A DNA stretch of 64,000 nt, taken from Incurvaria masculella. Taxonomy: Eukaryota > Arthropoda > Insecta > Lepidoptera > Incurvariidae. Below are positions 1-11,092 of this stretch, piece after piece; position 1 is the first letter of the stretch, and every line of letters begins with the position of its first letter. The position numbers were made by a program, and so were the translations under genes. The notes beneath the pieces are model-generated. The model saw only the letters and a list, made by a program, of their open reading frames with translations, did no database searches and had not been told where the DNA came from. The stretch covers positions 13,454,001-13,518,000 of the forward strand of contig OX335655.1 of the NCBI GenBank assembly GCA_946894095.1. The letters are read 5' to 3'.

Positions 1-1
1 A

Positions 2-604
2 GACTTGAGTGAACTCAAGTTGCAATGGCATTTTAGTCCTGCATCTGCACCACATTTCAACGGTATAGCTGAGTCGGCAGTCAAATCTGCAAAATATCAC
101 GTGGTCAGAGTAGTAGGCGAACAACGGTTAACATTCGAGGAGCTCTCTACACTTTTTTGTAGAGTAGAGGCCATACTGAATTCGCGACCATTGTGTCCCA
201 TGTCGACAGATCCGAATGACCTACTCTCGCTGACGCCGGGTCACTTCCTAATCGGTCGCCCATTGGTAGCTATTCCAGAACGAGATGTCAGCCACATTTC
301 TACCAATCGGCTTTCAAGATGGCATTTATTGCAAAAAATGTCGCAAGGGTTTTGGAAAGAATGGTCCAATGAGTATCTCCATACCTTGCAACAGAGAAAT
401 AAATGGCATAAATTACAAAGAAATTTCACTGTCAATGATTTGGTACTTATCAAGGAAGACAATATTCAACCCCTGAAATGGAAGTTAGGCAGAATTACTG
501 AACTACATCCAGGGAAGGACTCTATTGTTAGAGTAGCAACGGTTAGGACGGCGAGTGGCATTTTAGTCCGTCCAATCGTCAAACTTTGTCTTTTGCCACA
601 ATAA
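2..604 (+). CDS. BEL/Pao retrotransposon Pol, integrase C-terminal part (partial at left edge)
   Basis: The frame is open from the window edge to a TAA at 602-604, about 200 residues. It reads as the end of a BEL/Pao Pol polyprotein. First comes the tail of the integrase catalytic core, with HFNGIAESAVKSAKYH probably holding the last acidic residue of the DDE triad, then LNSRPL and LTPGHFLIG. The rest matches the DUF5641-type C-terminal domain, with RW..LQ.M.Q.FW, LVLIKEDN, W.LGRI.ELHPG, RVATVRT and RPIVKL..LP. Integrase inserts the element's cDNA into chromosomes. This segment is uninterrupted, so the copy may be fairly young. Protease, reverse transcriptase and the first catalytic residues lie outside the window. 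Confidence in family is high; clade within BEL/Pao is not resolved. Confidence 0.93.
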   Translation, partial: DLSELKLQWHFSPASAPHFNGIAESAVKSAKYHVVRVVGEQRLTFEELSTLFCRVEAILNSRPLCPMSTDPNDLLSLTPGHFLIGRPLVAIPERDVSHISTNRLSRWHLLQKMSQGFWKEWSNEYLHTLQQRNKWHKLQRNFTVNDLVLIKEDNIQPLKWKLGRITELHPGKDSIVRVATVRTASGILVRPIVKLCLLPQ

Positions 605-1419
605 TCAAAACTTTTCTCTACTTTTACTTTTATGGAATATGGTTATGGGTTATAATAGTTTTTTTAATATATTATTCTTTCATGGCGATGGTTCAATATT
701 GAACTCTACCTTTTATTAACTTTATTTTCTTAGAGTCTAGGCTTATTTGGAAGCCAGCGACGGCTGCCTTCGGGGGGCGGCTATGGATAATATTCATAAG
801 GTTTGTTTGTGCACACAGCCACAAATGCAATATTATTTCTTAATGGTATCACTAAATTTCACATGGCAATGGGGGTAGAAAGAAAATTATTCAAATATTT
901 TTAATACAAGAGAGAAATTCCAATCCTACCTACCTACTCCCAAAACTGTTACTTTTCGAACCAACCTCGGTGCAGCAACATCAAATTCAACATAAAAGTG
1001 GTTTATTGTTGCAATCAAGAAGAATTATACAAGCATTCAATCATCAAAGATCAAGAGAGTAGCTGCAGTGCCATTCAGTGCTCAGTGCTCCACTTTTCAA
1101 GCAAGGGTCGACCCTGGACCTGTGCACAAGGTTTGTCAAGGAAAACCAGAATCAAGAAGCCGACAGGAGAACCAGCACCTGGATTATTTGGAGGTACCGA
1201 TTCAAGAAATTGTATACAGTCCACTCCCTTTTCTAAACCTCCAAACGAAACAGACCCTACACACATATGTCACTAAAATAATAATTGAATTCATGTGTTG
1301 TCACCACGAAGATACATACACTGCCTGCGATCACAATATTTTTAAACAAAACACATTTGAAAATAATTAAAAAAGCACCAACCGCAAAGCAAATAGTTGA
1401 ACATGTCACCGTCACACAA
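605..1419 (+). mobile_element. BEL/Pao 3' untranslated region and probable 3' LTR
   Basis: After the Pol stop there is about 165 bp of AT-rich leader, then a G-rich tract at 771-780 (CGGGGGGCGG) that fits a polypurine tract. The LTR would begin just after it, near 781. It would end near 1419, because 1420 onward (TGGCGCCCCGGGGAC) looks like a tRNA primer-binding site, preceded by CACACAA. The 5' LTR lies outside the window, so the boundaries cannot be checked by comparison. The three small overlapping open frames in this stretch do not look coding. Confidence 0.55.
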
Positions 1420-1437
1420 TGGCGCCCCGGGGACTGT
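1420..1437 (+). other. Primer-binding-site-like sequence directly after the LTR
   Basis: It starts with TGG, the complement of a tRNA CCA end, and is GC-rich. A PBS belongs after a 5' LTR, so finding one after a presumed 3' LTR is odd (see findings). It could be chance. Confidence 0.3.
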
Positions 1438-2354
1438 CAGTTCAGTGGGAAAGACGCGCGACTGAGCCGTGGATGGCTAATCAGACAATAGTGCTGTTGT
1501 TCTAGCCAGGCGGTTGGTAGAACATAGTTAACCAAAAGCCATGGAGACATTGATTTTAAAATTGTATTCAAGAAAAGTCAAAGATACTGTTACTTTGTTT
1601 CCTATATTTTTTTAAATAATGTTAATTCTTTGCCTCATCTATGATCGAAAGTCTCTAAATAATCTAACAAATTATTTTCTGGAATATTGCCGTTACCGTC
1701 CTGGTGAGAATCTATTTAAAATGCCTTTTATATTAATCACACTACATGTAACATGCTGCAACCTAGCATGCCGATTCCTGTGGTCTGGATTAGTCCTCTC
1801 CTACATGTAATTAGTTAGAATTATTTTTCCATGCTGTCTCTTATATGCTAAGTACTGGGCAATTATAGATAGTATACCATTTAGGCCTAACTATATACTC
1901 TCACAAAAACACTCTACAGCACCATCCGCCGGGTCTTTGGCCGCGTGAGAATTCCTTTGTGCTCCAAGATAATTTGATGATCTCTTCGTAACTCTCCAGT
2001 CATGTTAAGTTACGCAACTTGTTACTTTTGACTTAGCCCTTTCTCTGCATTCATACAATTTACATTTTAATTTCCCATTGTCGATTTCACTTCAAGTTCC
2101 AATTGAAAGCCTCCACCACATAATGAGAAATCGTGTCGTATCTTAGAATCTCATAATGAACAGTGGCTTGATGGCGAGTGCTGAAAATGCACATCGATTT
2201 TTGGTTGAATTCTTGGAAAAAGAAACTGAAGGATTCGTTAAGATAACTTACAATTTTTGCTAAGTAAGCTCACAACGAATTTTTTTATTTTATTAGTAAC
2301 GAAGTTACCGTTTTAACATTAATTTTAGGTGAAACAGCGGAATTTACGGTACGG
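1438..2354. other. No recognised feature
   Basis: AT-rich sequence without a recognisable coding frame or repeat. If 1420 is a true PBS, the first part could be degraded BEL/Pao leader, but no gag frame follows. Confidence 0.5.
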
Positions 2355-2530
2355 TCATTTTGTCTAAAATCTATACACCGGAAATAGAGACAAATTTGAG
2401 ATCTCTTTCTGTCATGCTGAATTCAACCATAGAGTTAAAGGGACTTAGGAATTCCTTCTCTTTCCAGTGTATACAATTGAGAGGAAACGACCTTACAAAC
2501 ATCACATTGCAATTTTTTGTTAATTCTCTC
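2355..2530 (+). repeat. Interspersed repeat family F1, copy 1 (fragment)
   Basis: The sequence around ACACCGGAAATAGAGAC and GAGATCTC..TCTGTCAT recurs on the opposite strand at 12880-13080 and 13745-13870. The copies are clearly diverged. Class is unknown; no terminal repeats or coding domain were seen. Confidence 0.6.
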
Positions 2531-2824
2531 ATTCTTATTACAATATTTCAACATTTGGAGGTTAACCTCTAATAATTTTTTGATTTGGATTAGCATTTAA
2601 GAAATCGTAGTAATATGATCCCGCTAGCAAGCAAGTAAATCTGGTAAATAGAGACAACACAGCTCTCACTTCACTACCGCGCACCTACATCTAGTCTAGA
2701 CTATGTTTGTTTATCTTTTTTTTAGAAGTTCACACGGTCACTTATATTTTGGAACAACCACTATTACAACTAACAAAATCGCCGTGTTGTCAAACGTGCG
2801 TGTGGCCATTTTTTTATTTAACTG

Positions 2825-3133
2825 TAAAGTGCATTTCGTCAAGAATGCGAGCTGCTCCATGGTTCGGAATCCATGTAAAACTGTAGGTCCTCTTTCCCTA
2901 CTAGGTGGTAGGGTTTAAGCCCGCCCGGGTTGGTACCATCGCATTGGATGAAAATATGGTCGAAGCGGCAATGAAAAGTTATCCGTGTTTTCCATCCAGT
3001 TTAATGTAGCCGTGCTCGTAAAGGGAAGGTCCTGGCATGGCACGTAATTCCTTAGGGAATGTGGTGTATTGGGCTAGTATCATATCGGTAGTTGTGTGGT
3101 ATTAGCCATCCATGTCAGGTCGCATAAAAAAAA
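2825..3133 (+). mobile_element. SINE-L copy, 5' truncated, with oligo(A) tail
   Basis: It contains the body shared by all SINE-L copies in this window: CTGCTCCATGGTTCGGAA, GTAGGGTTTAAGCCCGCC, GTTGGTACCATCGCATTGG, CCGTGTTTTCCATCC, AAGGTCCTGGCATGGCAC, and the end ATTAGCCATCCATGTCAGG followed by oligo(A) at 3126-3132. The tRNA-like head is missing. Retroposition by a LINE is inferred from the oligo(A) tail and frequent 5' truncation. Confidence 0.85.
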
Positions 3134-3250
3134 CATGGATAGCTAATACCGAACTGACCGTCAGATATAAGCCTAACACACCACGCGGGAACTAGGTGCC
3201 ATACCAGAGCCTTCCTTAAATTGCTTGGCTACATTTAACTACATTGAATT
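3133..3250 (-). mobile_element. SINE-L fragment (subfamily 2), tail-to-tail with the previous copy
   Basis: It begins ACATGGATAGCTAATACC immediately after the oligo(A) of the preceding copy and runs in the opposite direction. The spelling GCCTAACACACCACGCGGGAACTAGG marks subfamily 2, the same variant found with the 5S-derived head near 58.2 kb. It breaks off in degraded sequence near 3250. Confidence 0.75.
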
Positions 3251-4435
3251 GAATATTGCTGGCCAATCGGTCCATATGTATTTACTATCTAGTAATATTA
3301 ATAAGCGGGCGTTCCCCGCTTTTTCGCATACCAGAAGAGTGGGAACTACGTAATTCTAATTGATAGAGGTTAATTTTTAAAATTACTTAGAATGGTTTTT
3401 AAAAATTAAGAAATCCTATAAATTCCTACGCATTTAATGTCACAGTGTAAATTATAGCCCTAAGGAAAGCTGTATGGTTCTAAACTATCGCTTGTATTGT
3501 TCTTTCTTACTTTTTTTCCCACGAAGGCGTCGCCAGTGAAGTGTGCACTTTCCTTTCCAACAATTAAAAATAACTTAGGCGCTAAACACCTCTTTAACGC
3601 AACATTTTCCTTGCAGCGCCATTTACTGAGACGCAACACCCAAGTTATCCATGCATTAGTAGGCAGTCGTTACTGGACCCATAACCTTCGCCGTAACCAT
3701 AACTCGAACCGTTAACGTAACTAGTTGAATAGCTGTGCGTAGGTGCTTACTTTGCCGAGAAATGCAGTTTATGGATCAATCTCTTGAGCTTACATCTACA
3801 GCGACTAGACTAATCTACGGCCGTCTTCGTTCTTAACTTTGTTCTTAGGATGAAGAATAGTTTGATTAGGCTGTGGATGAAGAAAACGTTTTTCGAAGTC
3901 CTCATCGGGTTTTGTATCCATAAAATTATTAATCTAGGTATGACTCTATTAAAAAATATACACAATTCGTGACAGCAGCGTCGCGTGGTATCAATTTAGA
4001 GGCCACTGCCCATTGTGCCTGCTTGCGTGTCGTGTCACTTATCAAAATTCTAACGACGTCAATCTGCCTTCAATAAGCCAAGGCGACCACTATGCGGGTT
4101 ACTCGCCGCAAGCAATTAATACTCGTCACGTACACGTACTATTTGTCTAATGTTATGAGGAAAACATTACTTTCTAAGGATACGGCCTGCGTGCTGGCAT
4201 TTTTATGTTACTATTCAAAGACCTATCAGAGGTTGTAAAACCCACTCAGTATACGCCGTTATCACCTACACCAATTTAGCTTATAAAGTCCCCCTTGATG
4301 TTAATGTACGGGCGGCATATTCCAAAGCCTGTGATTTCAGCACGATAAAACACTATCTAATCAATTGCAGATTGACGAATTATAGCAAGTGCTCGACAAA
4401 CAATGGGTAAATCAAGATTACAAGGGGATACGTAC
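3251..4435. other. Probable intron of the host gene; no recognised element
   Basis: No recognisable repeat family or coding exon was found. It lies downstream of the splice donor of the minus-strand exon at 4436-5222, so it would be intron if that gene continues leftward. Short open frames here show no domain. Confidence 0.4.
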
Positions 4436-5222
4436 TCAGATATGATGACGGCGAGAGTAGAAGCCTTCTGTCCTTGGGCGGCGTGACGAAGGAGAATGCC
4501 GGATTCACCTTTCCTTTGGGAGTCTGCTCGCAGATTATCTCGCTCTCGGATCCTCTTCGCAAGCGCTTCTGGCCCAGAGGTCTCTCGGCCAGCACGTTGC
4601 TCTCTTTTAGAGGCTTCATCACGTTCAGCGACTCCGATTTGCCGACGTTCCTTAAGATCTTCAACCTCATCTTGTCCTTGTTCTTCAGAGGCAACACTTT
4701 CTCCTTCTTCTCCATTTCCTGCAAACTCGTGGGGATCTGAAGAAGCGCGGCTGCTTTTGGCGGCACGGTTCCCGTCGGTATTTCGCACGAATGACTGCTC
4801 TTATACTTCCCTTTGCTGGAGAACAGATCGCTCAATTTCGGCTTTTCGGCTTTAATATTTTTGCTTTCTTTGTTTTGCGGCTTCAATAACAGATCTATAT
4901 TTCCGTTGCTATTGGATTTTCCGGCCTCGTATTTCCGCTTGGGCATTATTGGGGTTTTCGGAATGAACTTGCCTACCGCTCCCAAGTCGGCCAGGTCGTC
5001 GACTCTCGAATTCGACCAGATCTGTGCAACAGCGATGCTCTTCCTTTTGTCTTCGGGGGAACCGAGGATCAGCTCTTCATCCTCGAGTTTCTTACCTTCG
5101 TCGTCTTTTTGGGAGCGCCACTTGTTCCCTATGAGCCGCAACGAGGCTCTCACGGACCTAGATCTCCGGAGGGACACGTGAGGTTGCTGGGAGCTCCTCG
5201 GCTTCTCGATGATGTTTTCCAT
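4436..5222 (-). CDS. Host gene, first coding exon; unrecognised Ser/Lys-rich protein
   Basis: From the ATG at 5222-5220 the frame stays open for 262 codons plus one base. It reaches a good splice donor, CTGA|GTACGT, at 4436/4435; the frame beyond that is intron read-through. An in-frame TGA five codons upstream (5237-5235) supports this start. The protein is highly charged and looks disordered. It has a basic N-terminus (RRSRSVRASLRLIGNKWR, residues 19-36), PKRK at 94-97 and QKRLRR at 218-223, which could be nuclear localisation signals. Proline-directed phosphorylation sites occur at S55-P, T90-P, T234-P, T247-P and S257-P. No enzymatic domain is visible, and I do not recognise the family. 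Base composition and codon use are richer in GC than the surroundings, as expected of a real exon. Later exons should lie to the left, beyond the window. Confidence 0.7.
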
Positions 5223-5560
5223 CGGTGCGGCCTCTCAGCGGAAGAGGCTCCGCCGCTGCTGACGTATCGCAGTACAGTTGGAGAACGAGCATCGCTTGCG
5301 ACTGCGTCACGGTTCGTGCGCTCACGCGTTTTCTCTTTCTGCAACGTTCGCTCTCGACGGCCTCCAAGCGAGTGCATCGATTGCGCTCTGCCGACAACAA
5401 GAATGGCATTATCGACCCGTGCCGGGCGCGGCGATATGTCAACCCATGATGTCAGCGCGCCCGCGGGGCGATCGATCGAGACTGTGACGAGGATGAAATC
5501 TCAGAGAGTGTCAATCTGTGTCGAGACGCAATCGGAGAGGGCTTGTGTTCTGATAAGATA
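5223..5560 (-). promoter_or_regulatory. GC/CpG-rich upstream region of the host exon, probable 5' UTR and promoter
   Basis: GC- and CpG-rich sequence directly upstream of the start codon, unlike the AT-rich flanks. Overlapping open frames on both strands here are side effects of base composition. No TATA box or initiator could be assigned with confidence. Confidence 0.4.
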
Positions 5561-5759
5561 AGATACGATCTCCGGCTACAAACAATCGTAGTGCCTAAAT
5601 TCAAAGACGACTTCTGTTTCGGGTTCAAGATCGCCACGTTGGTGAGAATTTAATTCAAAATTCAAGTAACTACCACAACGAGTTCTAAAAATATATTTTA
5701 ATTTAATTTGATAATTTGATAGATTATTACATGAAATCTTATGTGAGCGGTGCCCATTA

Positions 5760-5855
5760 AACGATCTCCTCCATGAGGAATGACTGTGGAAAAATCCCCA
5801 TAACGCTTGGTGCGTTGCCCCTCTGCACAGCCAGGCTGATGCGCTGGAGGAGGAA
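5760..5855 (-). pseudogene. C-terminal fragment of a LINE-like ORF (QRGNA motif)
   Basis: Read on the minus strand this gives QRISLAVQRGNAPSVMG followed by MEEIV and a stop. The same peptide, with small changes, occurs at 52356-52545 (GQRLSLAIQRGNAASLLG, then MAEIYYLL and stop), near 51250, and near 18095. It looks like the conserved C-terminus of a retroelement protein. The clade is uncertain. Confidence 0.5.
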
Positions 5856-5880
5856 CGACCCGGCTCGACTTATTCAGAAG

Positions 5881-6942
5881 ACTCCGTTCTAAAGATCTAA
5901 AATCCTACTTGACTACAAGACTTGGCCCTACACGTTATGTACCTACTTTCTCAGTTATTTTAATGCACGCTTTCGTTTGCACAGCCATAATAGATTCGCT
6001 TCTATACGTAATCCCTTAACGTCGGAGGGCTGACAAAGCGTTAATCTGGAGGAGGAAACTTGCGGTAATGAGGCGACTCTGTAATCCCCGAAGGTATTAG
6101 ACGATCGCTGAAGTTTCAGACATCGCCGCCTAGCGCCTGTCGGTTCAGAGCAGTTTGATCTTCTAGCTGTCACCTTTTAAGCATATAATGTCGTAGTATG
6201 CATTAAGTACTAATCATGTTTGCGTGTCGGGATTATACAGTGTGTAACCACCACCGTGAGTATATTGTTAGACAGCGTTTTATCTGTATCCGATGCATAT
6301 ACCGTATACTGTGTTTTTGTTTTAATTTTAGAGTCATTAAAAAGGCTTACTGCTCCCAAAAAACTTCATCTAACACTTTCCACACACACGCAAATGTCAT
6401 TGCACCGTATATCAAAAATGGTTAAGTTTTTGGGAATTGTTTTTCAATGTATTTCTTTGACATCATTGTAAAACGTTGCAAAGCATGTTTATTTGTGTTC
6501 GTTAAAGGGTGTTTCTGGAGCATTTAGCCAAATTCATTATAGCAATAAAAAAAAATAATTCGATGCATAATACATATACACCAATGTACTTGAGGTCAAT
6601 TCTAACCTGTTTATCAACATACCTAATAATAAAATTTTCTGCGAGTTATTGGAGCCACGTAAGAAGAGTTTTTTGAGCTATTGTTCTCCATACTGATGGG
6701 CGTAAGTCGTAGCTTATTTCAAATCGATTATTTCTAAACTTTTAATACCAGATCTGGACCCCGAACACCCAAATAAATAGTTTCAGATTTAATTAAACTA
6801 TAAAGAGAATTTGTCAAAAACATTTCTCAATTCGTTTGTTTTTAGTGATGAACAGTGAACCATTGTTTATTTAGAGATTTTAACAATACGTAATTTTGTT
6901 TGAATTCATTTTGTTTTAGCCTCGATTAATTCACCTACTCCT
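5881..6942. other. No recognised feature
   Basis: AT-rich intergenic DNA with no coding frame or repeat family that I recognise. Confidence 0.5.
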
Positions 6943-7059
6943 GATTTTACCACCTCCAGCTGCCTGAAATACAATAGTTATCTTTCGGTTGCATTGCATA
7001 TTTACACGGTGTAACCGAAAGATAACTTTGAAATGTTTGTAGCTGGAGGTGGTGAAACC
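6943..7059. repeat. Foldback element or hairpin of about 115 bp
   Basis: Outer arms ACCACCTCCAGCT (6949-6961) and AGCTGGAGGTGGT (7041-7053) are perfect complements. Inner arms AGTTATCTTTCGGTT and AACCGAAAGATAACT also pair. The layout fits a very small MITE or an inverted duplication. No second copy was seen in the window. Confidence 0.7.
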
Positions 7060-7304
7060 GGGCGTCCTCAAGTTTTGATTATTTAATTCCAATAATGTAA
7101 AATCTAGATAGAATTGTGTTTGCCCTACATATATCTATAGAAACAATACAGATAAACATATTACTGTAGCTACTAGCTTTGCGTGGACGCCATTAACTTG
7201 AAAGAGGCACACTGACATATTGGTTATTTTACTAGGAATATTTTCTAAGTAAACTATCAACCATGTTTTCAGAGATATGAGCAAACAAGTAAGCTAACAA
7301 AAAA

Positions 7305-7425
7305 AATTGTCCGTGTTTCCATCCGCGGTCAAATAAAGGGAAGGGTATGGCACTTGTTCGGGAATGTAATGTGATAACTAATATCGTCACAGCAGGTGTG
7401 ATATTAGCCATAGATGTACATATTT
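7305..7425 (+). mobile_element. SINE-L fragment, degraded
   Basis: It retains TTGTCCGTGTTTCCATCC, AAAGGGAAGGGTATGGCAC and the end GATATTAGCCATAGATG. Head and oligo(A) tail are lost. Confidence 0.7.
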
Positions 7426-7440
7426 TCAGAGGCCTACACA

Positions 7441-8390
7441 TTTTTTTTTAGAAACTCACGTTTTAATAAAAAAAAATAGAAATGACATCGCTGCCACTCT
7501 CGCTAGCTTTTTAGGGTACGCATTCACCTAAGCCAATATTACCTAAAGCAGAAGTTCTAGGTTGATCGATGGCCTAAAAGCCATCTAGAATAAAAAATAG
7601 TGTAATCATTCTGAATAGCGCTAGGAAACAGTGACTCAGAGGGTTTAATTACGAACGAATTTGACCCCCCAACCACACGAGGCTCCGATAATGTCGCTCA
7701 ACGTAATCGCACCCCGGCCCCTGCGGTCGGTCACAGATGCGAGCCGGTTCGTTGTCAGTAATTACGGCAGTGAGTGATCTGTGAAGCGCTATTAACCGAG
7801 ACATTACACCCTGATGGCTATTACTTATTCTGTGCTGATGATAACGCTGTGGTAGCAGTTAATGCATATCGGGTTGGGATTAATGTACATATACAGGGCA
7901 ACCTGCAGATCCAGTTCAATTAGACAGGAGATCGAAAGAATTAGACATAAGATAATTAGACATGTAGAGATAACAGTGAGTATATCATAACGCATGACAA
8001 AGTCCGCCGTTAGAGTGTACGGCTCACACTTTATTTTCTAAAGAAATCCCAGTCAAATGCCCGAATTAAAACTAGTTTTGTCATAAAAGTTTAAATTTCG
8101 TAACATCCATTTTAGCGCTAGCCAATTTAAGAGTATCACCCAGAGCCGCATTGAAAATCGGCCGTGCGCGGCAAACGAGCGGCCATTGTCCTGCCGGTGC
8201 GTTTGAAATTCGAACGGAGCGGACTGCGCGCCGAAATGGAAGCGCGCAAACACGAATTCGAAAATTGAAATCGGGAGAGGGAATTCAGAAAATGCAGAGG
8301 AGCGCCACGATTCGGATTAGCGGCAAAATAGATTTCGGGCCGCATTCGCTTCGAAACAGCGCGAGCTTATATCGAGTTTATATGAAACTG
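7441..8390. other. No recognised element; includes a GC-rich patch at 8120-8380
   Basis: Mostly unremarkable sequence. Around 8150-8370 there is a GC-rich patch with open frames on both strands (66-92 codons), but no domain or splice signals convincing enough to call an exon. It could be an undetected 5' exon or an old repeat. Confidence 0.4.
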
Positions 8391-8505
8391 GACATGTGGA
8401 TAATACCACACCTACTGTCATGGTACTAGGTGCCGTGTCAGGACATACCTTACATAACTCGGCTACATCGAATAGAATGGAAAACACGGACGAATTTATT
8501 TGCCG
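8391..8505 (-). mobile_element. SINE-L fragment (subfamily 2)
   Basis: GACATGTGGATAATACCACACC, the T-ACTGTCATGGTACTAG segment and ATGGAAAACACGGAC match the SINE-L tail half. The lack of the CCCGAAGGAATTAGG spelling places it nearer subfamily 2. Confidence 0.7.
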
Positions 8506-8545
8506 TTTTGATTATATGAAATTTAATGTGTGTACATTTAATGTA

Positions 8546-8590
8546 ATTTGCTTCACTTAAATTAATAAATTTAAGTGGGGCAAATTATTA
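8546..8590. repeat. Short hairpin
   Basis: CACTTAAATT and AATTTAAGTG pair perfectly over an AATA-type loop, with outer TAATTTGC and GCAAATTA also pairing after a small mismatch. AT-rich, so it may have little meaning. Confidence 0.45.
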
Positions 8591-8974
8591 ATTTAATCTG
8601 GCGTTTAGTTGCATTTCGTATCATGGTAAACGTCTAATGACGTGTTATTAGGCGAAGTAAACTAAAATAAAAAAAACAGTTGCCATGGTTCGAAATCAAC
8701 TTAAGGCTGTCATGAAGGCAGCGGAATAATATTCGGGAAAACCCTTGGAAGCAACAGCTCTGTGAAATCCATTGAATAACAAAGCCGACAACGCGTCTGC
8801 CAAAACAAAGAATATTGTCTCGTTTTCAGATAAGTCGCACACCTCACCTCAGCGCCTTATCTCGTGAAAATATTCTTCGAATGGCATTTTCACTGAAATC
8901 AGAACTGTGAACACTGTCACGTTCATGTGAAACTTACATCATCTCAACTTTACAACAGTTGGGTTGTTTTTTCA

Positions 8975-9018
8975 GAGCCCGTGTGAAAGTCCGAAAGCCC
9001 ATGGGCTTCGTCGGGCCC
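8975..9018 (+). repeat. GCCCATGGGC-centred interspersed repeat, copy 1
   Basis: GCCCGTGTGAAAGTCCGAAA followed by GCCCATGGGC and TTCGTCGGGCCC. Related copies lie at 25752-25795, 27260-27310, 35506-35535 and 45590-45640. Short and of unknown class. Confidence 0.6.
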
Positions 9019-9654
9019 TTTTCTATGAGATGCTGGCCACAACAAAAATTACAATATTTAATACACATACCTAATTAATTAGTACCTCAGAGTCCATTAT
9101 TTTTGTGTTTATAAGAAACTTTGTATAGGCTGAACACGTTCGGAACCCCGTTAAGGATCACGCAGACACATTTACGTTATTTTACGATCGTCATTTCCGA
9201 GGGCCGCCCCATATTGAATGCTCTTCAACAAGATTGATTATAACTTTTTAATTGGCAATTCTACATTGTAGGCATGATGGCAAGATCATGCAAAGAGATT
9301 GTCGACCTCGGTAGCTCGGTGTTCGATCACCAACCCCAAACCGCCAAACCCAAGGCAATGCATTCGTTTTTTCGTAGCTGAAATGAACCTGGAAGTAGAT
9401 CGCTTGTGCGTGTTCTCTCTCAGTAGGATGAGTACCTGATATCTTTTAGACTATGTAAAGTTGCATTGATTGAGTTTAAATTCTATAAATTTTCCAAAAC
9501 ACGCTCTCGGCCGACAACATTTTATTTCAGTACACTTGTCTAGTATTAACAGGATCTGCACCTATATGCGGTCTTACCAACCTTCACACAACTTTCTCGA
9601 GTTTGACATCAAACAAATAAATAGAAACTACTTCAAGCCAGCGATACGATTGGA
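9019..9654. other. No recognised feature
   Basis: No coding frame or repeat recognised. Confidence 0.5.
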
Positions 9655-9668
9655 CGAAAGTCAGTCAG

Positions 9669-9860
9669 TCAGCGTGTTTGCGTCCACTGCTGGACATACG
9701 CCTCTCCAATTTTCCTCCAGTCCCGGGAGGACTGCGCCCTCAGCGGTCGTTGTCCCACCTGGCGGGTGGTACTACTTCCCACACTCTGTTTTCCTGTCCA
9801 CGGCCGCCAGTGTAGGACACGGTTACTCCAACGGTCGTCGTCGTCGTGGAACCTACCTAG
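9669..9860 (-). pseudogene. RTE-type LINE, C-terminal end of ORF2 (fragment)
   Basis: The minus strand reads VLHWRPWTGKQSVG and then, after damage, DWRKIGEAYVQQWTQTR before a stop at 9671-9669. GEAYVQQW near the stop is the typical C-terminus of lepidopteran RTE elements. Related 3' ends are at 56993-57077 and 61246-61510. The downstream GACTGACTGACT stretch is their shared 3' end. Only the last 60 or so codons survive. Confidence 0.8.
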
Positions 9861-11092
9861 GCCAAAACATCTACAATACTTTTCTCGCGTGACCATTGAC
9901 AATATGGCTAGTAGAAACTAACTGCGCTATGATTCCGAAAGAGGACTGTTTACCGAAATCGTTTAGTTAATTTCGGAGAGCGCAGGTTCCCAGACGTGCG
10001 TGCGTTCATTGTGTCAGGTACTGCTCTGTCGTGCTGCTTCCGAACGTTGGACGAACCTGGTCCAATCGTGTGGCCAACTTGGTCTAACTGTGTGAGTTGG
10101 TGCTTGACATGAATGACTAATATCACTAGTAATGCCAATTTAGTCCAACTTCATCAAAGGAGAAACCGCTACGAAAGCCACATAATAAACAATAGTTCAA
10201 GGCTATTTCACGGAAATCAGATTACCAAGTAGTAGTGACAAGAAGTATGAATGTGGTTTGTAGGACTAAATACCACTATCCTCGCGTGAACGGCTTTTAA
10301 GTACACGTTCGATCCATAACGGAGGTGTAAACCAAGCTGAGATTAGTAAAGAGTAGAAGGCTCATGCAAAGTTTGAACGGTTCCTCGTATGCACATATAT
10401 TATATCTTAAAAAGGTTCCTCTGACAATGTCTTACTTTTTCAAAAAATCTTTAACGATACATTTCTTGATTTTGCTAGAAAACTAGAATAAATGGTTTAC
10501 GATTAGACGCACGTTTTATCAAAATTTATCATATAGAAATATTATATTTGATCCTCCTTCGTAAGATTAGTCCCAACGGTTGCATGTTTGTTAGATTCTT
10601 GCTGCAAACTTTGTAGTACATCCTGGATGCAATGCGTAGAAATCCAAAATTCAAAATAAAGAAATTCCAAATGTTTTCGCATTTTGACCTCATTCAACAT
10701 TTTCACTGTATCGTAATGCTAAATAATTTAGGACGGAAGAATTACTATAAGGGTCCATCTCCCCGTATGGTTTTGAGAAGATACCTACTCCTAGCGTCTT
10801 TTTGACAAATGTGTGTGACAGAGACCTTTGCATGTCTCCGGCACGAGTATTGTCCATTGCTCTATTCTGTTATCCAAGCCAACCGCTTCGCAATATTGTG
10901 ATTGAGTTGGGCGAACGTGTGGGTGCAGCATCGGAGCTCAGCCGCAGGCAGAAAGAACTTCGCGCACAATGCGAGGCGCGCAAGTATTGTTTGCTTTGGA
11001 GATTAAACTTTTACAAGGTGCGCGACACGCGAGAGTGAGCGGCGCGTCACAGTGACAGCGCACGAGAACGTCATATCGCATCATACGAGAAC
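9861..11092. other. No recognised feature; GC-rich patch at 10900-11080
   Basis: Sequence around 10900-11080 is CpG-rich, with a 78-codon open frame at 10802-11038 that shows no known domain. It could be an unrecognised exon or promoter, but nothing decides this. Confidence 0.4.

Noticed and set aside
4357..4788. 143-codon minus-strand ORF overlapping the host exon
   Set aside because: It is a shadow in another frame of the better-supported exon.
9470..9892. 140-codon plus-strand ORF
   Set aside because: Most of it is the antisense of the RTE C-terminus; no domain.
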